From positions 124,001 through 188,000 of the forward strand of contig JAXMDZ010000004.1 of the NCBI GenBank assembly GCA_046348585.1: a stretch of 64,000 nt of DNA, given 5' to 3'. The DNA comes from JADZAI01 sp046348585 (GTDB taxonomy: Bacteria; Pseudomonadota; Alphaproteobacteria; Micropepsales; Micropepsaceae). The position numbers and the translations under genes were made by a program. This document shows positions 8,485 to 17,391 of this stretch, one piece after another. The notes under the pieces were generated by a model. That model worked only from the letters and a program-made list of their open reading frames with translations. It did not search any database and was not told where the DNA came from. Within the stretch, counting starts at the first letter, position 1; each line of letters begins with the position of its first letter.

Positions 8485-8862
8485 TCAGTCCCCGTCCTCG
8501 TCGTCCGGCGCGAGCGCCGGCGCATGTCTCGCCTTTTCGGCGTCTTCGGCCTGCATGCGCCGCGCTACGCGGAACACGCCGAAGAAACCGGCCGCCACGC
8601 CGAACGCCATCAGCACGAGGAAAAGCGTCGGCTTCGTCCCCAGCCAGCCATCCAGCACCCAACCCATTCCGCCGCCGACCGCGACCGCCGCGACGAACTC
8701 CGTCGACAGCTTGAACGCCGAGCCCAGCGCCGAATTGGTTTCGGCAGGCGCCTTCTTCGGGAGCGTGCCTGACTGCTGCGCGCGGGCCTCGAACGAGTCG
8801 AGCCGCCGGCCCAGGTCATCGAGCTTGCGCGTATCCGCGGACGGATCGTCAGGTGCGCTCAT
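8485..8862 (-). CDS. atpI: ATP synthase protein I (AtpI)
   Basis: This 125-residue protein has two membrane helices (FVAAVAVGGGMGWVLDGWLG and FLVLMAFGVAAGFFGVFRVA) between charged ends, the AtpI layout. AtpI proteins assist c-ring assembly or cation supply and are the first gene of F0 operons. GGGGAAGAGGGG precedes the ATG at 8862. The 271 bases upstream, towards the end of smc, should contain the operon promoter, but I could not fix it. Confidence 0.88.
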   Translation of the reverse strand: MSAPDDPSADTRKLDDLGRRLDSFEARAQQSGTLPKKAPAETNSALGSAFKLSTEFVAAVAVGGGMGWVLDGWLGTKPTLFLVLMAFGVAAGFFGVFRVARRMQAEDAEKARHAPALAPDDEDGD

Positions 8863-9133
8863 CGCCCCTCTTCCCCTATCCGAAACATCGCGAACATCGC
8901 TGACAGTCAGTCCCGGAACGCCGCAAACACAGGCGTTACAGGAGGCCCCCGGTGAAAAGCCGCGCGGAACCTATGGGCCGCCCCCAGTGAAGTCAAGCGC
9001 GCGAGCGGCCCATCTAACGCACTGAAAAGAATGACATTTTCAAGCTTTCTGCGGCGCGAGGCCGCATGGCTTGCTGCGAACGCGAAATTGCGGGGATTCG
9101 GGCCCGCGCCGGGCGTCGCGGCGGCCGTGCCCG

Positions 9134-12100
9134 CTATTCGGCCGCCAGCACCCGCTCCGCCCCGGCCAGATCGACCGAGACGAGCTGGCTGACGCCGCGC
9201 TCCTGCATGGTCACGCCCATCAGGCGGTCCATGCGCGCCATCGTGAAGGCGTGATGGGTGATGATGAGGAAGCGGGTCTCGGTCAGCTTCGTCATCTCGT
9301 CCATCAGATTGCAGAAGCGCTCGATGTTCGCGTCGTCCAGCGGCGCATCGACTTCGTCGAGCACGCAGATCGGCGACGGATTGGACAGGAAGATCGCGAA
9401 GATCAGCGACAGCGCGGTCAGCGTCTGCTCGCCGCCCGACAGCAGCGAGAGCGTCGCGGGCTTCTTGCCGGGCGGCCGCGCGAGGATTTCGAGACCCGCC
9501 TCCAGCGGATCTTCCGATTCCGTCAGCGTCAGTTCGGCCTCGCCGCCGCCGAACAGCGTCGTGAACAGCCGCTTGAAGTGGCCGTTCACGGTGTCGAACG
9601 CCGCGAGCAGGCGTTCGCGGCCCTCGCGGTTGAGGCTGCCGATCGCCCCGCGCAGCTTGGCGATGGCGGATTCGAGATCGGCCTTCTCGGCCTGCATCGA
9701 GGTCAGGCGCGTCTCGTATTCCTGCGCTTCCTCGTCGGCCCTCAGGTTGACGCCGCCCAGGCTCTCGCGCTCGCGCTTCAGACGGTCGACCTTGGCGTCG
9801 ATCTGATCGAGCGCCGGCAAGTCGTCGCCCGGCTCGTGCCCGGCCTTCTCCAGCAGCTCGGACGGCTCGCATTCCAGCGTCTCGCGGATGCGCGCCGCCG
9901 TTTCGGCGAGGCGCGCGCGCGCGTTTTCCAGCGCCGCGGCGCGATGGGCGCGGGCCTCGCGGGCGTCGGCCAGCGCCACGCCGGTGGCGCGGGCCGCGCG
10001 GTCGGCCTCGGCGGCGCTCGCTTCCGCCGCCGCCAGCGCCTCGGCGGCCTGCGCGCGGGCTTCCTCGGCTTCGCGGATCGCTTCCAGAAGCGCGCCGCGC
10101 TTGGTTTCGATCTCGGCCGGGATGGCCGCGACGATCGACAGTTCTTCCGCGTTCGAGGTCCGCCGGGTTTCGAGCGCGGCGATCTGGGCGGCCGCCGACT
10201 CGGCGCGCCGCGTCCAGTCGGCGCGTTCGCGCCGTGCGGCGGCGAGACGGGACTCCGAAACCGCGATGTCGCGCCGGGCGCTGTCCACGGCGGCGCGCGC
10301 TTCGGCCGCCTGTCCGCGCGCCGTCAGCACCGCGTCCTGCAATTCGCCGATGCGCGGGGCCAGCGTCTCGGGGCCGGGCGTCGCTTCCAGTTCGGCCAGC
10401 GTTTCGCCCAGCACGCGCTCGGCCTCGACATGCTCGCCGCCCAGGCGTTCGGCGGTTTCGCGCAGCGCATTGGCGCGGCCCGAATGGCGGATCGCCTCGC
10501 GCTCCGCCTCGGCCAGCGCCCGCTCGGCCTGGCTCAGCGCCTGTTCCGAAAGACGCAGCGCGTTGCGCGCCGCGCGTTCCGCTTCCGCCGTGCTTTCGGC
10601 GCGTTCGCGGGCGGCATGGAAGACGCCGCGCGCTTCGGCCGCCTTGGCGTCGGCCTCGGCGATCTCCTGTGCCAACGCCTCCAGCCGGTTGCGCTGCGCG
10701 AGGCGGATCGCCGCCGGCGTCTCGGCTTCGGCGGCGGCCCGGAAACCGTCCCAGCGCCAGAGCGCGCCATCGCGGCTGACGAGACGCTGGCCGGGCCGCA
10801 GATCGGCCTGGAGGGCGTCGCCCGCCGCGCCGTCCACGATGCCGATGGCCGCGAAACGGCGGGCGAGGGCGGCGGGCGCTTCGACATAGCGCGCGAGCGT
10901 TTCGACGCCGTCGGCGAACGGCGCGGGTTCGGCGATCGCCGGCAGCGCGCGCCAGTGGATGGGCGCGGCTTCGTCGAGCGGCGCATCCAGATCGTCGCCC
11001 AGCGCGGCAGCGACGGCGGCCTCGTAGCCGCGCGTCACGCGCAGCGAGTCGATGAGCTTGGGCCACAGTCCGCCGCCCGCGCCGAGCAGCGTGGCGATGG
11101 CTTTTTCTTCGGCGCGCAGCCGTCCCGTTTCGCGGTCGGCGGCCGCCAGCGGCTCGCGGGCCGCTTCGGCGACGATCTGGGATTCGGCGCGCGCCGCTTC
11201 GCAGGACTGGAGCGCGCTTCGGGCGGCTTCGACATCGGCCCGTGCGGCGGCGGCGGTTTCGGCAGCGCGGGCGGCGTCGGGGGCCTTCGCCGCTTCTTCC
11301 TCGGCGCGCACCCGCTCGGCGGCGTTGGCCGACAGCAGGTCCGCGAGGCGGCGCAGGCGGCGCTGCGCGTCCTCCTGCGTGCGCTCCAGACCCTGCCGGC
11401 GCGCCGCGAGACGCGCCGACTCGCTGCGCGCCTGGTCGAGATTGCCTTCCAGCTCGCTCAGCGCCTGCTGGGAATCGGTGGCGGCGATCGTCGCCCGGTT
11501 AAGGGTTTCCGCACGCTCGCCGCTCGCCGCCTCGATCGCCTCGATCTCGGCGGCCAGCCCTTCGATCACCCGGGCCGCGTCGGTGCCGCGTTCGGCCTCG
11601 CGGGCGATGTCGGCGGCGATCTCGCCGATCTGACGTTCCAGCCGCGCGGCGGCCTCGCGGGCGCGGCGCTCCTCGGCGTCGAGCTGATCGCGCTCGATGC
11701 GCAGGCGCTGGAAGGCGGCGGCCCGTTCCGCCTCGATCTCGCGCAGGCCGGGCAGGATCGCGTGCGCTTCTGTCTGGCGCGTGACGGCGGCGGCGGCGGC
11801 CTCGGTCGCGTCGGCGGTAGCGCGCTCGGCTTCGGCCGCGGCCGTCTCGGTCTCGGCGACGGCGGCGGCGGCCCCGGTCCAGCGCTGATGGAAGGCGACC
11901 GCCTCGGCCTGACGGATGAGGCCGGAGAGATTGCGATAGCGGGTCGCCTGGCGGGCCTGGCGCTTGAGCGCCTGAAGCTGGGACTCCAGCTCGCCGATCA
12001 CGTCGTTCAGGCGGTTGAGATTGGTCTCGGCCGCCTTCAGGCGCAGTTCGGCCTCGTGCCGCCGCGTGTGCAGGCCGCTGATCCCGGCCGCTTCCTCAAG

Positions 12101-12589
12101 GATGGCGCGCCGCTGGAGCGGCTTGGCGGCGATGATCTGTCCGATCTGGCCCTGGCGCACGAGGGCGGGGGAGTGCGCGCCGGTCGAGGCGTCGGCGAAG
12201 AACAGCTGCACGTCGCGCTGGCGCACTTCGCGTCCGTTGATGCGATAGACCGAGCCGGCGTCGCGCTCGATCCGGCGCGAGATCTCGATCGTGTCGGCGT
12301 CGTTGTAGGACGAGGGCGCCGCGCGGTGCCGGTTGTCGACGAAGATGGTGACTTCGGCCATCGAGCGCGCCGAGCGCGCCGAGGTGCCCGCGAAGATCAC
12401 GTCGTCCATGCCCGAGCCGCGCATCGACTTGGCGCTGTTCTCGCCCATGGCCCAGCGCAGGGCTTCCAGCAGGTTCGACTTGCCGCAGCCGTTCGGGCCC
12501 ACGATGCCGGTCAGGCCGGGCTCGACATGGACTTCCGTCGGTTCCACGAACGACTTGAAGCCGGACATCCGGATACGCGTAATCTTCAC
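9134..12589 (-). CDS. smc: Chromosome segregation protein SMC
   Basis: SMC dimers with ScpA and ScpB condense and organise the chromosome. The 1151-residue product is full length: an N-terminal ATPase lobe with Walker A GPNGCGKSN (residues 31-39), long Ala/Glu/Arg coiled coils either side of a hinge near the middle (GLWPKLIDSLRVTRGYE and following), and a C-terminal lobe with the signature LSGGEQTLTA near residue 1050 and Walker B ICVLDEVDAPLDD. The start is a GTG at 12589 giving MKITRIRMSGFKSF, the canonical N-terminus. scpA and scpB are not in the window. It lies 77 bases downstream of a DsbA-like gene, a pairing often seen in Alphaproteobacteria. Confidence 0.97.
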   Translation of the reverse strand: MKITRIRMSGFKSFVEPTEVHVEPGLTGIVGPNGCGKSNLLEALRWAMGENSAKSMRGSGMDDVIFAGTSARSARSMAEVTIFVDNRHRAAPSSYNDADTIEISRRIERDAGSVYRINGREVRQRDVQLFFADASTGAHSPALVRQGQIGQIIAAKPLQRRAILEEAAGISGLHTRRHEAELRLKAAETNLNRLNDVIGELESQLQALKRQARQATRYRNLSGLIRQAEAVAFHQRWTGAAAAVAETETAAAEAERATADATEAAAAAVTRQTEAHAILPGLREIEAERAAAFQRLRIERDQLDAEERRAREAAARLERQIGEIAADIAREAERGTDAARVIEGLAAEIEAIEAASGERAETLNRATIAATDSQQALSELEGNLDQARSESARLAARRQGLERTQEDAQRRLRRLADLLSANAAERVRAEEEAAKAPDAARAAETAAAARADVEAARSALQSCEAARAESQIVAEAAREPLAAADRETGRLRAEEKAIATLLGAGGGLWPKLIDSLRVTRGYEAAVAAALGDDLDAPLDEAAPIHWRALPAIAEPAPFADGVETLARYVEAPAALARRFAAIGIVDGAAGDALQADLRPGQRLVSRDGALWRWDGFRAAAEAETPAAIRLAQRNRLEALAQEIAEADAKAAEARGVFHAARERAESTAEAERAARNALRLSEQALSQAERALAEAEREAIRHSGRANALRETAERLGGEHVEAERVLGETLAELEATPGPETLAPRIGELQDAVLTARGQAAEARAAVDSARRDIAVSESRLAAARRERADWTRRAESAAAQIAALETRRTSNAEELSIVAAIPAEIETKRGALLEAIREAEEARAQAAEALAAAEASAAEADRAARATGVALADAREARAHRAAALENARARLAETAARIRETLECEPSELLEKAGHEPGDDLPALDQIDAKVDRLKRERESLGGVNLRADEEAQEYETRLTSMQAEKADLESAIAKLRGAIGSLNREGRERLLAAFDTVNGHFKRLFTTLFGGGEAELTLTESEDPLEAGLEILARPPGKKPATLSLLSGGEQTLTALSLIFAIFLSNPSPICVLDEVDAPLDDANIERFCNLMDEMTKLTETRFLIITHHAFTMARMDRLMGVTMQERGVSQLVSVDLAGAERVLAAE

Positions 12590-12666
12590 TTGTGAAACTC
12601 ACCCCAATTGCGTCTTTCCGGACGCGGTCGTTGCCGCGCCGGTTTTCTTGGCTGCGCCGGGCCGGG

Positions 12667-13341
12667 CTACGGCTTGGCGGACAGCAGTGCCTTGAACTTG
12701 GCGTCGAACTCGCTGTAGGCGGCCGCGCCCTCGACGATCTCGCCGTTGATGAAACTCGTCGGCGTCGAATTGACCTTCAGGATCGTCTCCGCCAAGTCGC
12801 GCCCCTTCTGCATCCGCGCGAGGGCCGCCTCGTCCTTCAAGCACGATTCGACGGCCTCGGGCGATAGTCCGGCCTGCCCGGCGAGGGCGGCGAGCGCGAC
12901 GCGGAAATCCGCGACCTCGGCGCTGTGCCAGGCGGGCTGGTTGCGGAACAGCAGGTCCATGAACGGATAGAAGCGCTCGCGCGGCAGGCAGCGGGCGATC
13001 AGCGAGGCCGCCGCCGCCACCCCGTCCAGCGGAAAGTCGCGCAGCACGTAATAGACCAGCCCCTTGTCGATCCATTCCTTCTTGATGCTCGGAATGGTCT
13101 CGATGTGGAACGCCGCGCAGTGTCCGCAGCCGCTCGACGCATACTCGATCAGCTTGATCGGCGCGTTGGGATCGCCCATGCCGATATCGTCCGGCGTCAG
13201 CGCCAGCACGGCCCGCACGTCGGCCGCGCCCGCCGCTTCCTGCGTCTTGGCGGCCTGAGGCACGAGCAGCCACAGCGCGGCGGCCACCAGCGCGACCAGA
13301 ACCGCGCCGATACCGCCGGCGGCGAGATAGCGATTTTCCAA
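12667..13341 (-). CDS. DsbA family thiol:disulfide oxidoreductase, membrane-anchored
   Basis: The product is a thioredoxin-fold oxidoreductase acting in the periplasm. An N-terminal anchor (YLAAGGIGAVLVALVAAALW) precedes a DsbA_4-type fold with the active site SSGCGHCAAFH and the later cis-proline region NSTPTSFINGE. The CGHC dipeptide and the DsbA-like insert suggest a thiol oxidase or isomerase. The start is uncertain: a TTG at 13341 begins just before the anchor and is preferred, while another TTG at 13428 overlaps the DUF721 stop. The gene lies between the DUF721 gene and smc on the same strand. Confidence 0.85.
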   Translation of the reverse strand: MENRYLAAGGIGAVLVALVAAALWLLVPQAAKTQEAAGAADVRAVLALTPDDIGMGDPNAPIKLIEYASSGCGHCAAFHIETIPSIKKEWIDKGLVYYVLRDFPLDGVAAAASLIARCLPRERFYPFMDLLFRNQPAWHSAEVADFRVALAALAGQAGLSPEAVESCLKDEAALARMQKGRDLAETILKVNSTPTSFINGEIVEGAAAYSEFDAKFKALLSAKP

Positions 13342-13424
13342 ACTGTCTACTCCGGACTCAAAGGCCCGCGCCCGCGAGGCGCAGCCATTTCGGGCATCAC
13401 TATAGTTTACGAGCCGCCCCCGCC

Positions 13425-13943
13425 TCAACGCCGCTTCGCGCCGTCGAGCGCCCGGCGCATCAGACGGGCGAGGCGTTCGCGCAGTTCGGGGTCGGAGACC
13501 CGGGCGGTCCGCTCCTCGACGGCCCGCTCCTCGTCGGGGGCGAGCCGCGGCGGCGGCGGCTTCGGGCCGATCCGCCTTCCGCGCTCGACCACGCCCTGCA
13601 CGAGCTTGAGCGACGCCACCGCGCCCTCGCCGAGCACCGCGTTCACCCGGGCGAGGATCTCGCGCTGCTGGTGCTGGATCAGCAGCGCCGCTCCGCCGTC
13701 CGCCTTCAGCGTCAGGATACCGCCGGCCTTCCCCTGAGCGATCGCGAGCGGCTGCGTGTGGTTGGCCAGCGCCTCGCCCGCAATGTCGCGCCAGCGGCTG
13801 GCGACCGAGAGCAGGGCGAAGCCGCGCCCGGCGGCGACGTCGCGGGCCTTGGCGTTGACCGAGATCGACAGCTTGAACGGACTGCGCCGTCCGCTGCGGG
13901 GCGGCGGCGCGTCGCTCTTGCCCGGCGGGTCAGCTTTGCGCAT
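13425..13943 (-). CDS. DUF721 domain-containing protein (DciA-like)
   Basis: DUF721 includes DciA, the ancestral loader of the replicative helicase DnaB in bacteria lacking DnaC. The core is recognisable in LSVASRWRDIAGEALANHTQP and LTLKADGGAALLIQHQQREI. The C-terminus is basic and proline-rich (GPKPPPPRLAPDEE). The ATG at 13943 gives 172 residues; a GTG at 13973 is an alternative. It is divergent from mutY with overlapping start codons. The helicase-loading role is inferred from the family. Confidence 0.8.
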   Translation of the reverse strand: MRKADPPGKSDAPPPRSGRRSPFKLSISVNAKARDVAAGRGFALLSVASRWRDIAGEALANHTQPLAIAQGKAGGILTLKADGGAALLIQHQQREILARVNAVLGEGAVASLKLVQGVVERGRRIGPKPPPPRLAPDEERAVEERTARVSDPELRERLARLMRRALDGAKRR

Positions 13944-15078
13944 GAGTGCCGTCCCAATGACCGCTCCACGCACGCGCCAGACCGCGACGACGGCCGCCGG
14001 AACGCTGCTCGCGTGGTACGATGCTCATGCGCGTGTTCTGCCATGGCGCACCGCCAAGGGCGAGAGGCCCGATCCCTACCGCGTCTGGCTCAGCGAGATC
14101 ATGCTGCAACAGACGACCGTCGCGGCGGTCAAACCCTATTTCGAGCGCTTCACGGCGCTCTGGCCGACGGTCGAGGACCTCGCCGCCGCGCCGGTCGAGG
14201 AGGTCATGCGGGCCTGGGCGGGGCTCGGCTATTACAGCCGGGCGCGCAACCTCCACGCCGCGGCGCGCCGCGTGGCGGCGGATTTCGGCGGCGTCTTTCC
14301 GGCGGACGAGGCGGCGCTGCGCACCCTGCCGGGGGTCGGCCCCTATACGGCGGCGGCGATCGCGGCGATCGCCTTCGGCCTCAAGGCGACGCCGGTCGAC
14401 GGCAATATCGAGCGGGTGATGGCCCGCCTCCATGCGGTCGAGACGCCGCTGCCGGCCGCCAAGCCGGAACTGAAGGCGCTGGCCGGGGCGCTGACGCCGC
14501 AGCGCCGGGCGGGCGATTTCGCGCAGGCGCTGATGGATCTGGGCGCGACCGTCTGCACGCCGAAATCGCCGTCCTGCCCGTCCTGCCCGCTCGCCGCCCG
14601 CTGCGAGGGACGGCGGCTCGGCATCGCCGCCACCCTGCCGCGCCGGGCGGACAAGGCGGCGCGGCCGGAGCGGTCGGGCGCCGCCTTCGTGCTGACGGCG
14701 GAGGGCCATGTGCTGTTGCGCCGCCGCCCCCCGAAGGGACTGCTCGGCGGGATGCTGGAAGTGCCGACCGGCCCGTGGACCGCCGCGCAGCCGTCCGGCC
14801 CGCTCGCCCACGCGCCCGCCAAGGCCGCCTGGCGGCGTCTGCCGGGCAGGGTGGAGCACGTCTTCACCCATTTCCGGCTGACGCTCGACGTCTATGCCGC
14901 CGAGACCGGCCTGCGCGATCCGGACCTCGGCCTCTGGGTTCCGTGGACCGAGGCCGAGGCGGCGGGGCTACCGTCGGTTATGCGCAAGGTCCTTGCCGCG
15001 GCCGCGAACGGGCAGGGGGATCGGCGCGGCCGCCGGGCGGGCCGAGGTCGAGGGGGCCGGAGCCGCCGGGACGGCTGA
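13942..15078 (+). CDS. mutY: A/G-specific adenine glycosylase MutY
   Basis: MutY removes adenine mispaired with 8-oxoguanine in base excision repair. Visible elements are the catalytic Glu in SEIMLQQTTV (about residue 52), the helix-hairpin-helix LPGVGPYTAAAI, the catalytic Asp in VDGNIERV (about 153), the 4Fe-4S cysteines C-x6-C-x2-C-x5-C (205, 212, 215, 221), and a C-terminal NUDIX-like domain (VLLRRRPPKGLLGGMLEVP). Length is 378 residues. The start is ATG 13942 or, less overlapping, ATG 13957. The last ~35 residues are Arg/Gly-rich and overlap the 3' end of the convergent ccrM by 111 bases, so this tail may be dispensable. Confidence 0.95.
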   Translation: MSAVPMTAPRTRQTATTAAGTLLAWYDAHARVLPWRTAKGERPDPYRVWLSEIMLQQTTVAAVKPYFERFTALWPTVEDLAAAPVEEVMRAWAGLGYYSRARNLHAAARRVAADFGGVFPADEAALRTLPGVGPYTAAAIAAIAFGLKATPVDGNIERVMARLHAVETPLPAAKPELKALAGALTPQRRAGDFAQALMDLGATVCTPKSPSCPSCPLAARCEGRRLGIAATLPRRADKAARPERSGAAFVLTAEGHVLLRRRPPKGLLGGMLEVPTGPWTAAQPSGPLAHAPAKAAWRRLPGRVEHVFTHFRLTLDVYAAETGLRDPDLGLWVPWTEAEAAGLPSVMRKVLAAAANGQGDRRGRRAGRGRGGRSRRDG

Positions 15079-16200
15079 CTCGGGCGCTTCCATCTCGGCC
15101 CTGATCTGCTGGCGCAGCAGGTCGATGGGCTTCAGCTTGCCGTCCGCGAGGAAGTGCCAATAGGTCCAGCCGTTGCAGGCGGGAAGGCCTTGAACCAGCG
15201 CCCCGATCTGGTGGATGGAGCCGGTCGCCCCGTCGACGCTCAGCGAGCCGTCTGCCCGCACCCGGGCGGCGTGGCGGCGGGCCGGGTCGTAGAGCTTGAC
15301 GCCGGGGTCGAGCAGGCCGCGCTCGACCACCTGGCCGAACGGGATGCGCGGCTCCTCGCGCTTGGTGCGGGCGATGGCGACATCCTCGGCCGCCGCCGGG
15401 ACGACCTGGCGCAGCCGCTCGCGCGCCGCCTTGATGTAGCCGTGGTCGCGCTCGATGCCGATGTAGTGACGCCCCAGCCGCTTGGCGACGGCCCCGGTCG
15501 TGCCGGTGCCGAAGAAGGGATCGAGCACCACGTCGCCGGGCTTCGAAGCGGCGAGGATGACCCGGTGCAGCAGCGCCTCGGGCTTCTGGGTCGGGTGGGC
15601 CTTGCCGCCGTCGTCGCCCTTCAGCCGCTCGCCGCCGGTGCAGAGCGGGATCAGCCAGTCGGACCGCATCTGCAACCCCTCGTTGAGGGTCTTCAGGGCC
15701 TCGTAGTTGAAGGTGTAGTTGGTGGCGTTGGCTTCCGGCGAGGCCCAGATGAGCGTTTCGTGGGCGTTGGTGAAGCGCCGGCCGCGGAAGTTCGGCATCG
15801 GGTTCGACTTGCGCCAGACGATGTCGTTGAGGATCCAGAAGCCGAGGTCCTGGAGGGTCGCGCCGACCCGGAAGATGTTGTGGTAGGAGCCGATCACCCA
15901 CAGCGTTCCAGTTGGTTTTAGCACCCGGCGGCACTCCGCCAGCCACGCCTTGGAGAAGGCGTCATAGGCGGCGAAGGAGGCGAACTTGTCCCACTCGTCG
16001 TCGACGGCGGCGACCCGGCTCTGGTCTGGCCGGTGCAGCTCGCCCTGGAGCTGGAGGTTGTAGGGCGGGTCGGCGAAGACCAGGTCCACCGACTTGTCGG
16101 GCAGGGTCTTCAGGGCGGCGATGCAGTCGCCCGCAATGATCGTGTCGAGCGGCAAACGCCCGCCCGTAGCCGCCTTCGCGGCCAGCACCGCCTGAGACAT
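14968..16200 (-). CDS. ccrM: Cell-cycle-regulated DNA adenine methyltransferase CcrM (GANTC)
   Basis: CcrM methylates adenine in GANTC after replication and, with GcrA, sets cell-cycle transcription in Alphaproteobacteria. It is a beta-class N6-adenine methyltransferase: the catalytic DPPY motif (VFADPPYNLQL, residues 44-47) precedes the SAM-binding DPFFGTGTTG (227-236). The family start LPLDTIIAGDCIAALK and the C-terminal domain ending GLPACNGWTYWHF, needed for DNA recognition, are both present. The protein has 410 residues; the extra Pro/Ala-rich tail overlaps mutY. Its upstream region carries many GANTC sites and a CtrA half-site, fitting methylation-controlled expression. Confidence 0.96.
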   Translation of the reverse strand: MSQAVLAAKAATGGRLPLDTIIAGDCIAALKTLPDKSVDLVFADPPYNLQLQGELHRPDQSRVAAVDDEWDKFASFAAYDAFSKAWLAECRRVLKPTGTLWVIGSYHNIFRVGATLQDLGFWILNDIVWRKSNPMPNFRGRRFTNAHETLIWASPEANATNYTFNYEALKTLNEGLQMRSDWLIPLCTGGERLKGDDGGKAHPTQKPEALLHRVILAASKPGDVVLDPFFGTGTTGAVAKRLGRHYIGIERDHGYIKAARERLRQVVPAAAEDVAIARTKREEPRIPFGQVVERGLLDPGVKLYDPARRHAARVRADGSLSVDGATGSIHQIGALVQGLPACNGWTYWHFLADGKLKPIDLLRQQIRAEMEAPESAVPAAPAPSTSARPAAAPIPLPVRGRGKDLAHNRR

Positions 16201-16630
16201 GGAAAAACCCCGCCGATTGATCGGTCGGGAGGCTGAGTCTGCGCCGACTCGCCGTCAAGAGTCTCAATGGAATCAAAGTGTTAACGAGACTTCCTGTGGA
16301 GTCTTTTGAAGCTCTCACCCACAAGATGTGGGGGGTCGAAATTAACCATATTCGCAGTTTGCAGGGCCAACCGACTCAAAAGACTCAGCGAAAGCCGGCC
16401 CGGCCGCCATCGGCCGTGGCCTGACGGCGGGCGGACGAACGGGATTCACTTCAGGGCCTGTGCGAAGGGCGTTGCCGGGGCTTCTCGGGGCCGGGATCAG
16501 CGGCCGCGCCCAAGCGACTCGACGGATTCGGGAATCCCGCCTCGTGACCGCCTCAAGGGCGACGCGACGCAGGACTGTCCTCGCCGTCCGGACGAGCGGC
16601 GACGCTCAAGCGATTCAGGCGATTCAGATT
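16201..16630. other. Long intergenic region upstream of ccrM, GANTC-rich
   Basis: This 430-base gap between ccrM and rnhB (both on the minus strand) shows no convincing gene. It holds 13 of a 14-site GANTC cluster and two TTAAC elements (16281 and 16342). It should contain the ccrM promoter and leader, but I cannot place a -35/-10 pair with confidence. Confidence 0.7.
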
Positions 16631-16648
16631 TCAGGCGACCGAGGAATC
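16235..16648. promoter_or_regulatory. Cluster of 14 GANTC methylation sites
   Basis: GANTC pentamers start at 16235, 16246, 16259, 16270, 16299, 16373, 16382, 16443, 16516, 16525, 16532, 16612, 16621 and 16644. The first four are spaced 11, 13 and 11 bases, about one helical turn apart. All are upstream of ccrM, the enzyme predicted to methylate them; the last lies in the end of rnhB. In Caulobacter the ccrM promoter itself responds to GANTC methylation state, so autoregulation is the likely role. Confidence 0.8.
16342..16349. promoter_or_regulatory. CtrA half-site upstream of ccrM
   Basis: TTAACCAT matches the strong CtrA half-site. A second TTAAC is at 16281. In Caulobacter CtrA activates ccrM late in the cell cycle, so this position, 142 bases before the start codon, is reasonable. 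The match is short and unsupported by a second well-spaced half-site. Confidence 0.45.
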
Positions 16649-17326
16649 CCGGTCCTGCTGCGCCGCCGAGACCGGCGCGAAGGTGAAGCGATGGATCGGG
16701 CAGGGGCCGAGCCGCAGCAGGGCCTGCGCGTGATGGGCGGTGCCGTAGCCCTTGTGGCGGGCGAAGCCGTAGCCGGGATGCTCGGCGTCGAGCGCCGTCA
16801 TCAGCCGGTCGCGCGTCACCTTGGCAAGGATCGAGGCGGCGGCGATCGAACATGAACGCCCGTCGCCGCGCACCAGGGCGCGGGTCGGGATGTCGAGCAG
16901 CGGCGGGTCGTCGCCGTCGACCAGGGCGGCGGTCGGACGCACCCCGCCCAGCGCCAGCGCCTCGGTCGCGCGGACCATGGCGAGATGGGTGGCGCGGCGG
17001 ATGTTGATCTGGTCGATCTCGGCCGGGGCGGCGACGCCGACGCCGTAGGCGATCGCCTCCGCGACGATGACGTCGAACAGCCGCTCGCGCTGCGCCTCGG
17101 TCAGCTTCTTGGAGTCGTTGAGGCCATCGGGGATCGGACGGCCGGGATCGAGGATGGCGGCGGCGGCGACGACCGGCCCCGCCCACGGTCCGCGACCGGC
17201 CTCGTCGATGCCGGCGACCGGACGGCCATAGAGCGCCGCGACCTGGGTCTCGGCGGCAAAATCCGGCCCGCCCTGACCTTCTTCAAGGTCAAGCCGTGCC
17301 TGCGACCGCTGGAGCGTGCGCGCCAT
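16631..17326 (-). CDS. rnhB: Ribonuclease HII
   Basis: RNase HII cleaves RNA in RNA-DNA hybrids and removes misincorporated ribonucleotides. The motif GIDEAGRGPWAGPVVAAA carries the catalytic DE pair (about residues 41-42), and the other acidic positions are in ALVDGDD and KVTRDRLM; NDSKKLTEAQRERL and HKGYGTAHH are family blocks. Length is 231 residues. The ATG at 17326 is chosen because the open frame further upstream is antisense to the radical SAM gene. It lies directly upstream of the ccrM regulatory region on the same strand. Confidence 0.95.
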   Translation of the reverse strand: MARTLQRSQARLDLEEGQGGPDFAAETQVAALYGRPVAGIDEAGRGPWAGPVVAAAAILDPGRPIPDGLNDSKKLTEAQRERLFDVIVAEAIAYGVGVAAPAEIDQINIRRATHLAMVRATEALALGGVRPTAALVDGDDPPLLDIPTRALVRGDGRSCSIAAASILAKVTRDRLMTALDAEHPGYGFARHKGYGTAHHAQALLRLGPCPIHRFTFAPVSAAQQDRDSSVA

Positions 17327-17391
17327 ACCCCAGCCCCATACCCGATTCGCCCTGTGGATCGCGACCCAATGCGCCGGGACGGGGGCGGCCG

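Noticed and set aside
8863..9133. A small RNA or gene between atpI and smc
   Set aside because: No coherent frame, hairpin-terminator pair or known RNA motif was found; the region more likely holds the F0 operon promoter.
9071..12595. A 1174-codon plus-strand open frame antisense to smc
   Set aside because: The minus-strand frame encodes a complete SMC with Walker A, signature and Walker B motifs; the plus-strand frame is low-complexity Arg/Gly sequence, a by-product of high G+C.
16460..16855. Plus-strand open frame in the ccrM upstream region
   Set aside because: It lacks a ribosome binding site, runs antisense into rnhB and has no family resemblance.
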